From: Microcaldota archaeon
GTDB taxonomy: Archaea; Micrarchaeota; Micrarchaeia; Micrarchaeales; Micrarchaeaceae
Length of the DNA stretch: 14,768 nucleotides
Reading direction: 5' to 3'
NCBI GenBank assembly: GCA_021850375.1
Contig: JAJZLZ010000034.1
Location: 1 to 14,768, forward strand
The notes beneath the pieces were generated by a model. That model saw only the letters and a program-made list of their open reading frames with translations, was not told the origin of the DNA and did not search any database. The first letter of the stretch is position 1. Each line of letters begins with the position of its first letter. The translations under genes were made by a program, and so were the position numbers. Shown piece after piece: positions 1 to 5,526 of this stretch.

Positions 1-147
1 AAATTCGACCTTTTCTGCCTCTGCAAGTATTCTGTGGATTCTGTTGTGTGGTATGTGTATTCCATTCTCTGTTTCTAGGATCTTTTCCATTCTTGTTGCA
101 CAGTTTGGTTCGTTTTCTAACCTTTTAAGTACATAAGACGTTCTGCT
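1..147 (-). pseudogene. Fragment of an integrase-core (IS481/IS3-like) transposase
   Basis: The minus strand is open for 49 codons from 147 to the window edge and reads through RTSYVLKRLENEPNC and IPHNRIHRIL. By memory this resembles the N-terminal helix-turn-helix part of archaeal rve-type transposases, which carry an 'RTSYV...ENEPNCGARRMEKIL...IPHNRIH' stretch. No ATG, GTG or TTG precedes the conserved segment in this frame. An in-frame TAA at 148-150 cuts it off upstream, and further stops follow in the other frames. I therefore read it as a 5'-truncated or frame-disrupted copy, with the rest of the gene beyond the window. The family assignment is by eye only; a short chance ORF is the alternative. 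Confidence 0.42.
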
Positions 148-168
148 TTATCTATTTACTTAAGAGAC

Positions 169-336
169 ATGCCTGGAGACATTCTATCTTATATTTTAAC
201 TTTTCTGGCAACAGTAGGGTCATATTGCTTTACTTGGAAAAGGTTCAAAGCAGCAAAATTAACTCAGCAAGAGCATAGAAAGTATATATGGCTTGATTTT
301 AATGACGTCTTGGCTAAATTAAACCATAATATATAA
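169..336 (+). CDS. Small single-pass membrane protein, hypothetical
   Basis: A 55-residue ORF begins with ATG at 169. It has one hydrophobic segment near the N-terminus (about residues 5-22, ending in an aromatic YCFTW) followed by a basic, polar tail (WKRFKAAK...EHRKY). That layout suits a small membrane-anchored protein with a cytoplasmic tail. No clear Shine-Dalgarno sequence precedes the ATG; an AT-rich stretch about 20 bases upstream could be a TATA box for a leaderless message. I do not recognise the family. It lies next to the transposase remnant and could also be a non-coding chance ORF. Confidence 0.35.
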   Translation: MPGDILSYILTFLATVGSYCFTWKRFKAAKLTQQEHRKYIWLDFNDVLAKLNHNI

Positions 337-645
337 GAAAATCCCTATAGACGAATTCGCAAATGGAAAAGGCAACAAAACAATTATCTTATAGCAGTCT
401 ATTTAAATTAAGAATAGTCTTATTTTCGAATGAGGCATAGTTAGTTTATAGCGAATGCGATTTGGATCTTTTTAAAAGTTTCTCAAAAGGCATACCTGCT
501 TGGTCTGTTATGATAAATAATAAGGGAATTTTATAACACAGTAATTTTCTAATTCTTATATGAAAAAAGTAAATCTAATTATATATTTAAATTAATTTGG
601 AAATTTAAATACTTTAGTTCTAAGAAATATTAATAAATAGTTTTA
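337..645. other. AT-rich intergenic stretch without a supported gene
   Basis: About 310 bases with stops in all frames and no ORF worth calling. Apart from the promoter-like element just upstream of the HAD gene, I see no tRNA, repeat array or structured RNA here. Confidence 0.5.
600..611 (+). promoter_or_regulatory. TATA/BRE-like element for the HAD hydrolase gene
   Basis: The stretch GAAATTTAAATAC matches an archaeal purine-rich BRE plus a TTTAAATA-type TATA box. It would place transcription start near 632-636. That leaves a leader of about 45 bases carrying the ribosome binding site used by the ATG at 679. Confidence 0.45.
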
Positions 646-678
646 GTGAGATTTTTTTTAATTAATAAAGGTAAAAAA

Positions 679-1263
679 ATGAACAAAAATATAGTGGCTA
701 AAAAACAAAAAAGTCATAAAAAGAAACTTATATTCTTTGATGCAGATGGAACGCTATGGTATCCAAAGAGGACAAAATACAATGGTAGACCATGGTGGAT
801 ATACTTTGATGATAAGACAAAGGATAATCCACTTGTACATCTCACTTTAACACCTAGAGTAAAGACAACGCTTAAGAAACTAAAGGAGCTTGGAGTGCAA
901 ACCGTATTAATTGCTCAGATGCCGTATCCTAAGTATAAAGCAAATAAATTACTTACAGAAAAGACAAAATATTTTGGAATATTTAAGTATTTTGATCAAA
1001 TACGTGCTTCTCATGCAGGTATACGGGCATCTGAACCCGATCCTAAGGATATTGCCATATTAGAGGTGATTAAAGATAGGAAAATACCAAAGAGCAAGGC
1101 TTTGCTAGTTGGAGACTCATATAAATTTGATTACTTGGCCGCAAAGAATTGTGGAATAGACTGCCTTTTAATTGACAGCTTCAAGCATACAAAAGAATAC
1201 AGTGAGTACAAAAGAGTAAAGAAGAGGATTAAAAACATAGGCGAACTGTTAGATTACGTTTAA
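679..1263 (+). CDS. HAD-superfamily hydrolase (putative phosphatase)
   Basis: A 194-residue protein with the HAD motif I DADGT (nucleophile D21, general acid D23) at the end of strand 1. It also has the C-terminal motif IV GDSYKFD (D146, D150), and a lysine in the PDPKD segment can serve as motif III. The family is a cytoplasmic, Mg-dependent phosphotransferase group; the substrate cannot be told. The insert between motif I and the first helix (RPWWIYFDD...LTLTP) suggests a C1-type layout like MDP-1 relatives. The strand-2 motif II position reads VLIAQMP, with Ala where Ser or Thr is usual, so activity may be altered. I chose the ATG at 679 over an in-frame GTG at 646 because AAAGGT lies just upstream and the extra residues are not family-like. 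The gene is monocistronic. Confidence 0.8.
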   Translation: MNKNIVAKKQKSHKKKLIFFDADGTLWYPKRTKYNGRPWWIYFDDKTKDNPLVHLTLTPRVKTTLKKLKELGVQTVLIAQMPYPKYKANKLLTEKTKYFGIFKYFDQIRASHAGIRASEPDPKDIAILEVIKDRKIPKSKALLVGDSYKFDYLAAKNCGIDCLLIDSFKHTKEYSEYKRVKKRIKNIGELLDYV

Positions 1264-1269
1264 TAGCGC

Positions 1270-1443
1270 CTAAACAATAATATCCGCTAAGCTTCTAGAG
1301 ATGCTTGAGTATGTTTTTAGCACCGGAATTAGATACTTATAAGTTATCTTTTCTTTGGCACATCTGGCTGCGTGGGCGAAATGGAAGGTGTGATCAGGCA
1401 AATTACTATATCTATAATGGAATCTTAACTGTTGCCTAAGCAT
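1270..1443 (-). CDS. Doubtful small ORF, convergent with the HAD gene
   Basis: A 57-residue reading frame (61 if the GTG at 1455 is used), rich in basic and aromatic residues, for example FHYRYSNLPDHTFHFAHAARCAKEK. It ends 6 bases from the HAD stop. No strong ribosome binding site precedes it, and no family is recognised. It sits directly beyond the left attachment repeat, in the stretch that lay downstream of tRNA-Thr before the element integrated. It could be a gene fragment or a chance ORF. Confidence 0.22.
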   Translation of the reverse strand: MLRQQLRFHYRYSNLPDHTFHFAHAARCAKEKITYKYLIPVLKTYSSISRSLADIIV

Positions 1444-1460
1444 AGTTAACCACACGTTTA

Positions 1461-1472
1461 AGCCTCGGGAGG
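1461..1472 (+). repeat. Left attachment-site copy (tRNA-Thr 3'-end duplicate)
   Basis: AGCCTCGGGAGG, identical to 9175-9186. The match ends at 1473 (T against G) and does not extend leftward (A against T). In this window such a specific 12-mer would hardly recur by chance. Confidence 0.7.
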
Positions 1473-1811
1473 TAAAAAGGTGTAAGGTATTAAACCTCCG
1501 CTTATGTATTATGCAAAGGGATAGTGATAATAAAGAAAAGCTTGGGATTTACACGCTCGATAAGTAGAACCCATGTTTTTAGAGGCTTTAACCTGACCTT
1601 TTAAAAACGCTTATTTTACCGCCATAAAAATAGTTGTAGGATAAGTATTTTAGTTTGAAAACACCAAAAACGCTTATCTTAGTTATATAAGATAAATTTA
1701 ACGTTATTTTACGTTTTTATAGGGCAAAATCGGCTATGGTCTTATACCCAGCTAATTATACGATATTTGTGTGTTATGCTTTATTTCCCCTATGTGTTGT
1801 GCAGCACTTAT
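1473..1811. other. Non-coding left end of the element
   Basis: No ORF is supported here. The stretch holds a 6-bp stem (GGAGGT at 1468-1473 with ACCTCC at 1494-1499), two 12-bp direct repeats, a 7-bp inverted repeat and an AACGT...ACGTT pair near 1701-1715. T-rich minus-strand sequence beyond the last operon gene could end transcription. This end region may bind integrase or a replication protein. Confidence 0.5.
1603..1695 (+). repeat. Direct repeats AAAAACGCTTAT plus an inverted repeat
   Basis: AAAAACGCTTAT occurs at 1603-1614 and 1666-1677, 63 bases apart. The second copy runs into an inverted repeat, TTATCTT (1674-1680) and AAGATAA (1689-1695), with an 8-base spacer. The 9-base core AAACGCTTA also occurs at the other element end on the minus strand (9138-9146), so the copies point inward from both ends. 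Arm-type integrase sites are a possible role; operator or iteron function is the alternative. Confidence 0.45.
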
Positions 1812-2141
1812 TCAAATTATGTAGATTATGTATGCGACCACAATGAGGCAAAAAACTGCAAACACAAAGTTTTGAGCCATTTTATGTTTATATTTGTTAG
1901 CCAATGTATTAGTCCTGCGAATCATAAAGAGCAAAATAAACAGAGAAATTTCTACTATCCACCACCAATAAATACCGTGAATAGTAGCTGTGAAAGCATC
2001 AGATACGTAGGTATTTATTGGCAGTGGTGTTGCTGGTGGTGTATTCCAGATGCTGTTGAAGTAATTAGATATGCCATTGAATACAGTATGAAGACCATTT
2101 ACCTTCACAGTTTGATTCAGGCTATAATTGAAGTAGCTCAT
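1812..2141 (-). CDS. Small two-helix membrane protein, last gene of the element operon
   Basis: A 109-residue protein with a polar, Asn/Thr/Pro-rich N-terminal half of about 55 residues. Two hydrophobic segments follow, at roughly residues 57-75 (IYWWWIVEISLFILLFMIRR) and 91-109, with a basic loop RRTNTLANKYKHK between them. The start ATG is 3 bases past the stop of the upstream gene and has a strong ribosome binding site, GGAGTGA, at 4 bases spacing. By the positive-inside rule the basic loop should be cytoplasmic, placing the N-terminal half outside. I recognise no family. A virion or envelope protein, or a pore-forming or lysis protein, are possible roles that the sequence alone cannot separate. 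Confidence 0.65.
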   Translation of the reverse strand: MSYFNYSLNQTVKVNGLHTVFNGISNYFNSIWNTPPATPLPINTYVSDAFTATIHGIYWWWIVEISLFILLFMIRRTNTLANKYKHKMAQNFVFAVFCLIVVAYIIYII

Positions 2142-2144
2142 TAG

Positions 2145-2399
2145 TCACTCCTTTTTCTCATCAGGTGTTTCAGCAGCATTTTCAGCTTCTATGATACCAT
2201 TATTTAGTTTTGCAATCTTGTCTAATATCTTTTTGATGACAGCTTCCATCTTTTCAAAATACTTATCATCAACCATAATCACAGGACTGCCAATTAGAGG
2301 TTCATTTATTTTGTAGCTTTCTTCTGGTATCCCCGCAACCTTTATGGCACGTAGAACTACGCCCAACTGTTTCTTGTTCTTTATTTCTATTTCTTGCAT
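2145..2399 (-). CDS. Small soluble protein, hypothetical
   Basis: An 84-residue charged protein that opens MQEIEIKNKKQLGVVLRAIK, has a middle segment GSPVIMVDDKYFEKMEAVIKKIL, and ends in an acidic tail (AENAAETPDEKKE). The ATG at 2399 is preferred over an in-frame TTG at 2414 because GGTGAG lies 4 bases before it. The likely fold is a small alpha/beta domain with a C-terminal helix. No Cys, no membrane segment and no known motif are seen. It sits between two small membrane-protein genes in the same operon, so a cytoplasmic partner of one of them is possible. Confidence 0.6.
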   Translation of the reverse strand: MQEIEIKNKKQLGVVLRAIKVAGIPEESYKINEPLIGSPVIMVDDKYFEKMEAVIKKILDKIAKLNNGIIEAENAAETPDEKKE

Positions 2400-2414
2400 G
2401 GTTCTCACCAACAA

Positions 2415-2618
2415 TCATAAATGTAAATACATTATCAGCCCTATCCCTATCAAAATAAGTCCGAATAGTAGCTCAAACTTGTGCAAAGCCCACAATATCA
2501 AACAGATAACACCACCAATTATAAGTATCAAAGGCAAATTTACACTTGCCCATGCTGTTATGCTGTTAATAAAGTATTGTTGAAGGTATCCTATTATTGT
2601 AGTAGTTATATTCATCAT
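2415..2618 (-). CDS. Small hydrophobic two-helix membrane protein
   Basis: A 67-residue protein made mostly of two membrane segments, LPLILIIGGVICLILWAL and ELLFGLILIGIGLIMYL, joined by a short HKF turn. The N-terminal 25 residues (TTTIIGYLQQYFINS...) look amphipathic. The start is the ATG at 2618, which overlaps the upstream stop as ATGA and is immediately followed by a second ATG. An upstream in-frame ATG at 2642 would lie inside the previous gene. The size and double hairpin resemble holin-like or small virion membrane proteins, but nothing specific supports either. Translational coupling to the CruF-like gene is evident from the overlap. Confidence 0.6.
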   Translation of the reverse strand: MMNITTTIIGYLQQYFINSITAWASVNLPLILIIGGVICLILWALHKFELLFGLILIGIGLIMYLHL

Positions 2619-3244
2619 ATCAACCCAAACAAAGCAGTCCATATTTTAAGAATAATAGTCAGGACAATAAGGTTAGGAATTACCGCAAACAAAGCAGCAA
2701 AGAATTGCTGTTTAAATTTCTTTATACTGTTCTGTATGATATTGTAAGTGAAAATGAATAGAAATATCACTGAAAACCAACCCACTATATTGCCGATAGG
2801 TGAGCCAAACCACACAGATGTAGGTGTCCATGTCCAATAGCCGAGATAATACGCTAATGGTTCAAAGAATATAAGGTCGCACAGGATAGGCAAAGCTGTG
2901 CAAGCTAATGATGTCTTTATGTTTCCATTTATTTTTAGCTTCTTAACCAGCCAATAAGACCAGAATAAAAGAGTAGCCCATGCAAAAACTACATTCAAAG
3001 GCACATTAGAGATATAGATTAGGAAACCGCTGCCGTAGTGGTATCTTTGAAAGATACTTTGTGTTGAGTATTCAAGAATAAATGCCCACACTATTGCAGG
3101 GATTATAAATACAACAGCCTTTTTGCGTTCTATGGTTTTCTCTTCTTCTTTTTTATCTTTTACTGAATAAAACAGCGCATAATAAATCGTGGCAGCAAAT
3201 AGTATATACCAAAATATTTCGTAGATTACAAAAGATAATATCAT
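2615..3244 (-). CDS. Multipass membrane protein of the DUF422/CruF (carotenoid biosynthesis) type
   Basis: A 209-residue protein with about six membrane helices. Its conserved positions follow the order known for the carotenoid-biosynthesis DUF422 family, which includes CruF hydratases: ILEYS (E58), RYHYG (69-71), NVPLNVVFAWA (80-90), LCDLIFFEPLAYYLGYWTW (D123, E128, W137, W139), then WFGSPIGNIVGW (G147, N152, W156). CruF hydrates the lycopene-type end of C50 carotenoids in haloarchaea; whether this copy acts on a carotenoid, another isoprenoid or something else is unknown. The family's usual D-P pair is E-P here. The start has GGGTGA at 6 bases, 4 bases after the protease stop, so the two are co-translated. 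No other carotenoid gene is present in the window. An unrelated small polytopic protein is the alternative. Confidence 0.6.
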   Translation of the reverse strand: MILSFVIYEIFWYILFAATIYYALFYSVKDKKEEEKTIERKKAVVFIIPAIVWAFILEYSTQSIFQRYHYGSGFLIYISNVPLNVVFAWATLLFWSYWLVKKLKINGNIKTSLACTALPILCDLIFFEPLAYYLGYWTWTPTSVWFGSPIGNIVGWFSVIFLFIFTYNIIQNSIKKFKQQFFAALFAVIPNLIVLTIILKIWTALFGLI

Positions 3245-3248
3245 GTTT

Positions 3249-4253
3249 TCACCCTATCGCTACATCACGTCTATCGTATGCCATGATACTTTTGTTGAAT
3301 CCGAAAGCAGAGACGTAGAGTATAAGGATATAGATTAGAATTATTGCCAATCCAAGATATATTGAAACACCAAGAATAGCAGTTCCTACAAAAATATTGT
3401 TAATACTGTGAGTCATTCTGCTTGCTATCGTGCTTTGTAGAACCCAATTTACGCTATCAGCGACTACTGCGAAGCTGAATACAGATACAAAATCACCTAC
3501 ATTAGTTGTATATGAGCCGTTTCCATAAGCATAAACATGCAGCATCATAAAGATAGTAGCTGCAAACAGAATGGCTATTAAATGTGTTAATATAGTTGAG
3601 GACGCACTGGTGCTTTTTACTTTTGCAAACAACGTGATACCAAATCCTATTGCTAATATGCCTATCGTTATCACAATCGCAAGAATACCAAGTATTTGCG
3701 TCAAGAAGAATATGCTAATCAGAGAAAATAGTATAAGTCCTGAAAGAATACCTGCTGTTTTATTTTCCATTCCTGTAAATTTCAGGATAGAAGGAATAAG
3801 TGCAGATGCTCTAAACATTTCTTCAGCTTCTACACCGAATAAACCAATGACTAATAACATAATTAATGTTGATGTAATGTTTGTGGTCTTTATCAGTGCA
3901 AAAGGTGCAGGCTGCATTATAATACTGAAACCTAAATAACCACTTACAAAAATTAGTCCAACTGCTAATCCTATTACAACATCTCTTAAAAACTTAAATT
4001 TTGTGTTGCTATTACCATAAACCACGATACCAGCTTTCCTGTTGTTGCTCACAAGTGCTGCTACTATGAAGGAAAAATTGAAAAAGCCCAGCACTACATA
4101 GATAAGACCATAAGAAGTCAAAGACGGATCAGTTAGAAATCCCACAAAAAATAGAATATTTACTATTACAAAAATGCCCATCCAATACTTTGTCGCTTCG
4201 TCAAGTTTGCTGTTTATAAATACGTCTTTCATTAAATCACTCATATAGTTCAT
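3249..4253 (-). CDS. CPBP-family intramembrane metalloprotease (Rce1/CAAX-like)
   Basis: A 334-residue polytopic protein with eight or more hydrophobic helices and all three CPBP motifs in order: EEMFR (E144, E145, R148), FMMLH (F235, H239) and HSINN (H282, N286). The family comprises intramembrane endopeptidases related to eukaryotic Rce1. Bacterial members often serve in bacteriocin immunity or maturation; archaeal roles are mostly unknown. The substrate here is unknown, but the neighbouring small membrane proteins are obvious candidates. The ATG at 4253 lies inside the upstream zinc-ribbon gene and has no ribosome binding site. The ATG at 4232, preceded by GAGTGA, is a plausible true start and would shorten the protein by seven residues. 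An N-terminal domain of about 90 residues precedes the catalytic core. Confidence 0.8.
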   Translation of the reverse strand: MNYMSDLMKDVFINSKLDEATKYWMGIFVIVNILFFVGFLTDPSLTSYGLIYVVLGFFNFSFIVAALVSNNRKAGIVVYGNSNTKFKFLRDVVIGLAVGLIFVSGYLGFSIIMQPAPFALIKTTNITSTLIMLLVIGLFGVEAEEMFRASALIPSILKFTGMENKTAGILSGLILFSLISIFFLTQILGILAIVITIGILAIGFGITLFAKVKSTSASSTILTHLIAILFAATIFMMLHVYAYGNGSYTTNVGDFVSVFSFAVVADSVNWVLQSTIASRMTHSINNIFVGTAILGVSIYLGLAIILIYILILYVSAFGFNKSIMAYDRRDVAIG

Positions 4254-4398
4254 TGAAACATTTCGTGCAATAATTCAGCACAAATAAAGGGTATTTATCC
4301 TTATGTTCACCACCACGTCGTTCAAATACGTTAATGTTATACTGCGTTTCGGATTTTGGCATTTCACGCTTGCAAAGGTCGCAGAATATACGCATCAT
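4237..4398 (-). CDS. Very small zinc-ribbon protein
   Basis: A 53-residue ORF, easily missed, that opens MMRIFCDLCKRE and ends NYCTKCFNELYE. The two CxxC knuckles (C6/C9 and C44/C47) are separated by about 34 residues, the classic treble-clef or zinc-ribbon spacing. The ATG at 4398 overlaps the upstream stop as ATGA and has GGTGAG at 3 bases. Its own stop lies 17 bases inside the most upstream possible start of the CPBP protease gene. The tight overlaps on both sides argue strongly that it is real. It may be a DNA- or RNA-binding regulator, or an adaptor for the membrane genes that follow; the sequence does not decide. Confidence 0.7.
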   Translation of the reverse strand: MMRIFCDLCKREMPKSETQYNINVFERRGGEHKDKYPLFVLNYCTKCFNELYE

Positions 4399-5000
4399 TC
4401 GCTCACCATAGAATTATACCCTAAAACCACATCGTCGTTTAAACGCAAGGGATTTTCAGGTTTTTCGCTATGTACTATGTCAGCTTTTTTGATACCTCGG
4501 CTTTCTTTTGTGCGCTCTAAAAATTCATTCTTCCTTTTTTCATAATCCGCTCGCTGTTCAGGTGTCATAGATGAAAACATTAAATCCTTCTCGAAAATTT
4601 TTGGTGCTAAACACTTATTTGGCAATAAAGCCTGCATTTCCAAAGTTAAATTATTATAAATTTCCGCAGATAATTCACGTGATAAGTGGTTGCATTTATC
4701 GTCATCCTTGTCGCTTTTGCGTAGTTTTATTATTTCTCCATCAGCATTTATGCCATAAGTTAAGAAATTTAAGCCGCAGTCATTAGCATTGCATCGTTCA
4801 AAGTGCTGAAATAGCTTGCGTTTCCAATCAGTTTCATTTGTTAAATTTCTGGAAAAATTATCAGCAACATTTTCTTGTAGGTTTAATTCTTCTAACAATT
4901 TTCGCTTTTCAGCAAGACTGCCCTGCCTTTTTCGTATTGCATCAACAGATAAAACTACTCCTGCACCTGCGCTCCGCTGTTCATCTTTTTCGTTTCCCAT
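4395..5000 (-). CDS. Charged soluble protein, hypothetical
   Basis: A 201-residue protein. The N-terminus is Gly/Ala/Val-rich (RSAGAGVVLSVD), followed by charged helices (RKRQGSLAEKRKLLEELN). A Cys/His cluster (C70, C75, C103, H105, C130) could bind metal. The C-terminal half is helical and basic-acidic (MTPEQRADYEKRKNEFLERTKE). There is no membrane segment and no family I recognise. The start at 5000 is supported by AGGTGG at 4 bases; part of that site lies over the stop codon of the upstream gene. Its stop overlaps the zinc-ribbon start. The helix content and position suggest a nucleic-acid-binding or structural protein, but that is inference only. Confidence 0.65.
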   Translation of the reverse strand: MGNEKDEQRSAGAGVVLSVDAIRKRQGSLAEKRKLLEELNLQENVADNFSRNLTNETDWKRKLFQHFERCNANDCGLNFLTYGINADGEIIKLRKSDKDDDKCNHLSRELSAEIYNNLTLEMQALLPNKCLAPKIFEKDLMFSSMTPEQRADYEKRKNEFLERTKESRGIKKADIVHSEKPENPLRLNDDVVLGYNSMVSE

Positions 5001-5008
5001 TTTACCAC

Positions 5009-5209
5009 CTAATTATATATAATTATTTTATTCGCGCGAGAAGTTTTATAAGTTTTAATTTCCGATATGCCTTCATTATTATTTATGTGCTCATAAAAGC
5101 CACCAGAACAGGCTATCCTATTATTTGTATAATTTATTTTTGAATAAACACAGCAAATTACCTCCTGTGTTTTGAGCAAATCTTTATTTTTTAGCAGTTC
5201 AATAGCCAT
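5009..5209 (-). CDS. Small protein, hypothetical
   Basis: A 66-residue protein starting MAIELLKNKDLLKTQEVICC, with three Cys (two adjacent), an Asn-rich middle and a hydrophobic terminal IIIYN. The ATG at 5209 is preceded by an excellent AAAGGAGG site at 5 bases, so the start is secure; an in-frame GTG at 5236 would swallow that site. It looks too polar for a membrane protein. The repeated short strands (VICCVYSKINY, IKTYKT) could form a small beta fold. No function is assigned. Confidence 0.6.
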   Translation of the reverse strand: MAIELLKNKDLLKTQEVICCVYSKINYTNNRIACSGGFYEHINNNEGISEIKTYKTSRANKIIIYN

Positions 5210-5232
5210 ATAATCCTCCTTTGATTTTCTTT

Positions 5233-5526
5233 TCACATGTTTTTCGTTGCCTCGATTTTTAATCTTTTTAATCTTTTCAGGGCTAAAAAAAAGATTAAAA
5301 GTATATTTTGCAGACGTAAAGTAAGACCATTTTTAATCTTTTTAATCTTTTCCCATATCCAAATAAATAGATTAAAATTACGTTTTAATCTATTTTTTAT
5401 ACTTTTAGACAAATAGATTAAAAGATTAAATTTTTTACCGCTGTTTACAGAGGTAAAATACACAATTTTTAATCTTTTTTTATTGGTAAAAAGATTAAAA
5501 AGATTAAAATTATTTTTAGTGGTCAT
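5233..5526 (-). CDS. 97-codon ORF running through the iteron array
   Basis: The ORF starts with ATG overlapping the DUF3987 stop as ATGA and stays open until just before the ribosome binding site of the next gene. That is the arrangement expected of a real gene in this operon. Its sequence, however, is dictated by 9-base iterons read as RLK or NLF units (FNLFNLF, KRLKRLKI), giving a Lys/Asn/Leu/Ile-rich basic protein with no recognisable domain. Because a 9-base unit preserves frame, an open frame could be a by-product of the repeats. It may be non-coding origin DNA that happens to lack stops, or a true basic peptide that shares space with a cis-acting site. Confidence 0.35.
   Translation of the reverse strand: MTTKNNFNLFNLFTNKKRLKIVYFTSVNSGKKFNLLIYLSKSIKNRLKRNFNLFIWIWEKIKKIKNGLTLRLQNILLIFFLALKRLKRLKIEATKNM
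5257..5509. repeat. Iteron-like array of AGATTAAAA units in both orientations
   Basis: I find eleven exact copies of AGATTAAAA or its complement TTTTAATCT in 253 bases: 5257, 5266, 5292, 5331, 5340, 5369, 5383, 5415, 5467, 5492 and 5501 (starts). There is also one degenerate copy at 5423. Three pairs are exact tandem 9-mers. Pairs of opposite orientation make long hairpins: 12-bp arms at 5266-5277/5289-5300 and 13-bp arms at 5365-5377/5383-5395. The array lies directly after the DUF3987 gene in the transcription direction. An AT-rich, iteron-bearing patch beside a replication gene fits a plasmid or virus origin. A partition site or RNA-level regulation are alternatives. Confidence 0.6.
5365..5395. 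repeat. Perfect 13-bp inverted repeat with 5-base loop
   Basis: AAATAGATTAAAA (5365-5377), a TTACG loop, then TTTTAATCTATTT (5383-5395). A third copy of the 13-mer lies at 5411-5423. It sits at the centre of the iteron array and could extrude as a cruciform or mark the initiation site. Confidence 0.65.

Noticed and set aside
1468..1499. Stem GGAGGT/ACCTCC as a structured RNA
   Set aside because: Only six base pairs around a 20-base loop, with nothing else supporting an RNA gene.
1514..1600. Possible C/D box RNA (GTGATAA near 1515 and CTGA near 1592)
   Set aside because: Box C is imperfect, the boxes are too far apart, and no internal D'/C' pair or terminal stem is visible.
1767..2144. 125-codon plus-strand frame opposite the terminal operon gene
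   Set aside because: It has improbable composition (clusters of Cys, Trp and Tyr). It lies antisense to a minus-strand gene with an excellent ribosome binding site.
4303..5143. Plus-strand frames opposite the 201- and 53-residue genes
   Set aside because: No start signals; the minus-strand genes have overlaps and binding sites that account for the region.
5257..5509. CRISPR-like array
   Set aside because: The repeated unit is only 9 bases, occurs in both orientations and has no uniform spacers; an iteron array fits better.
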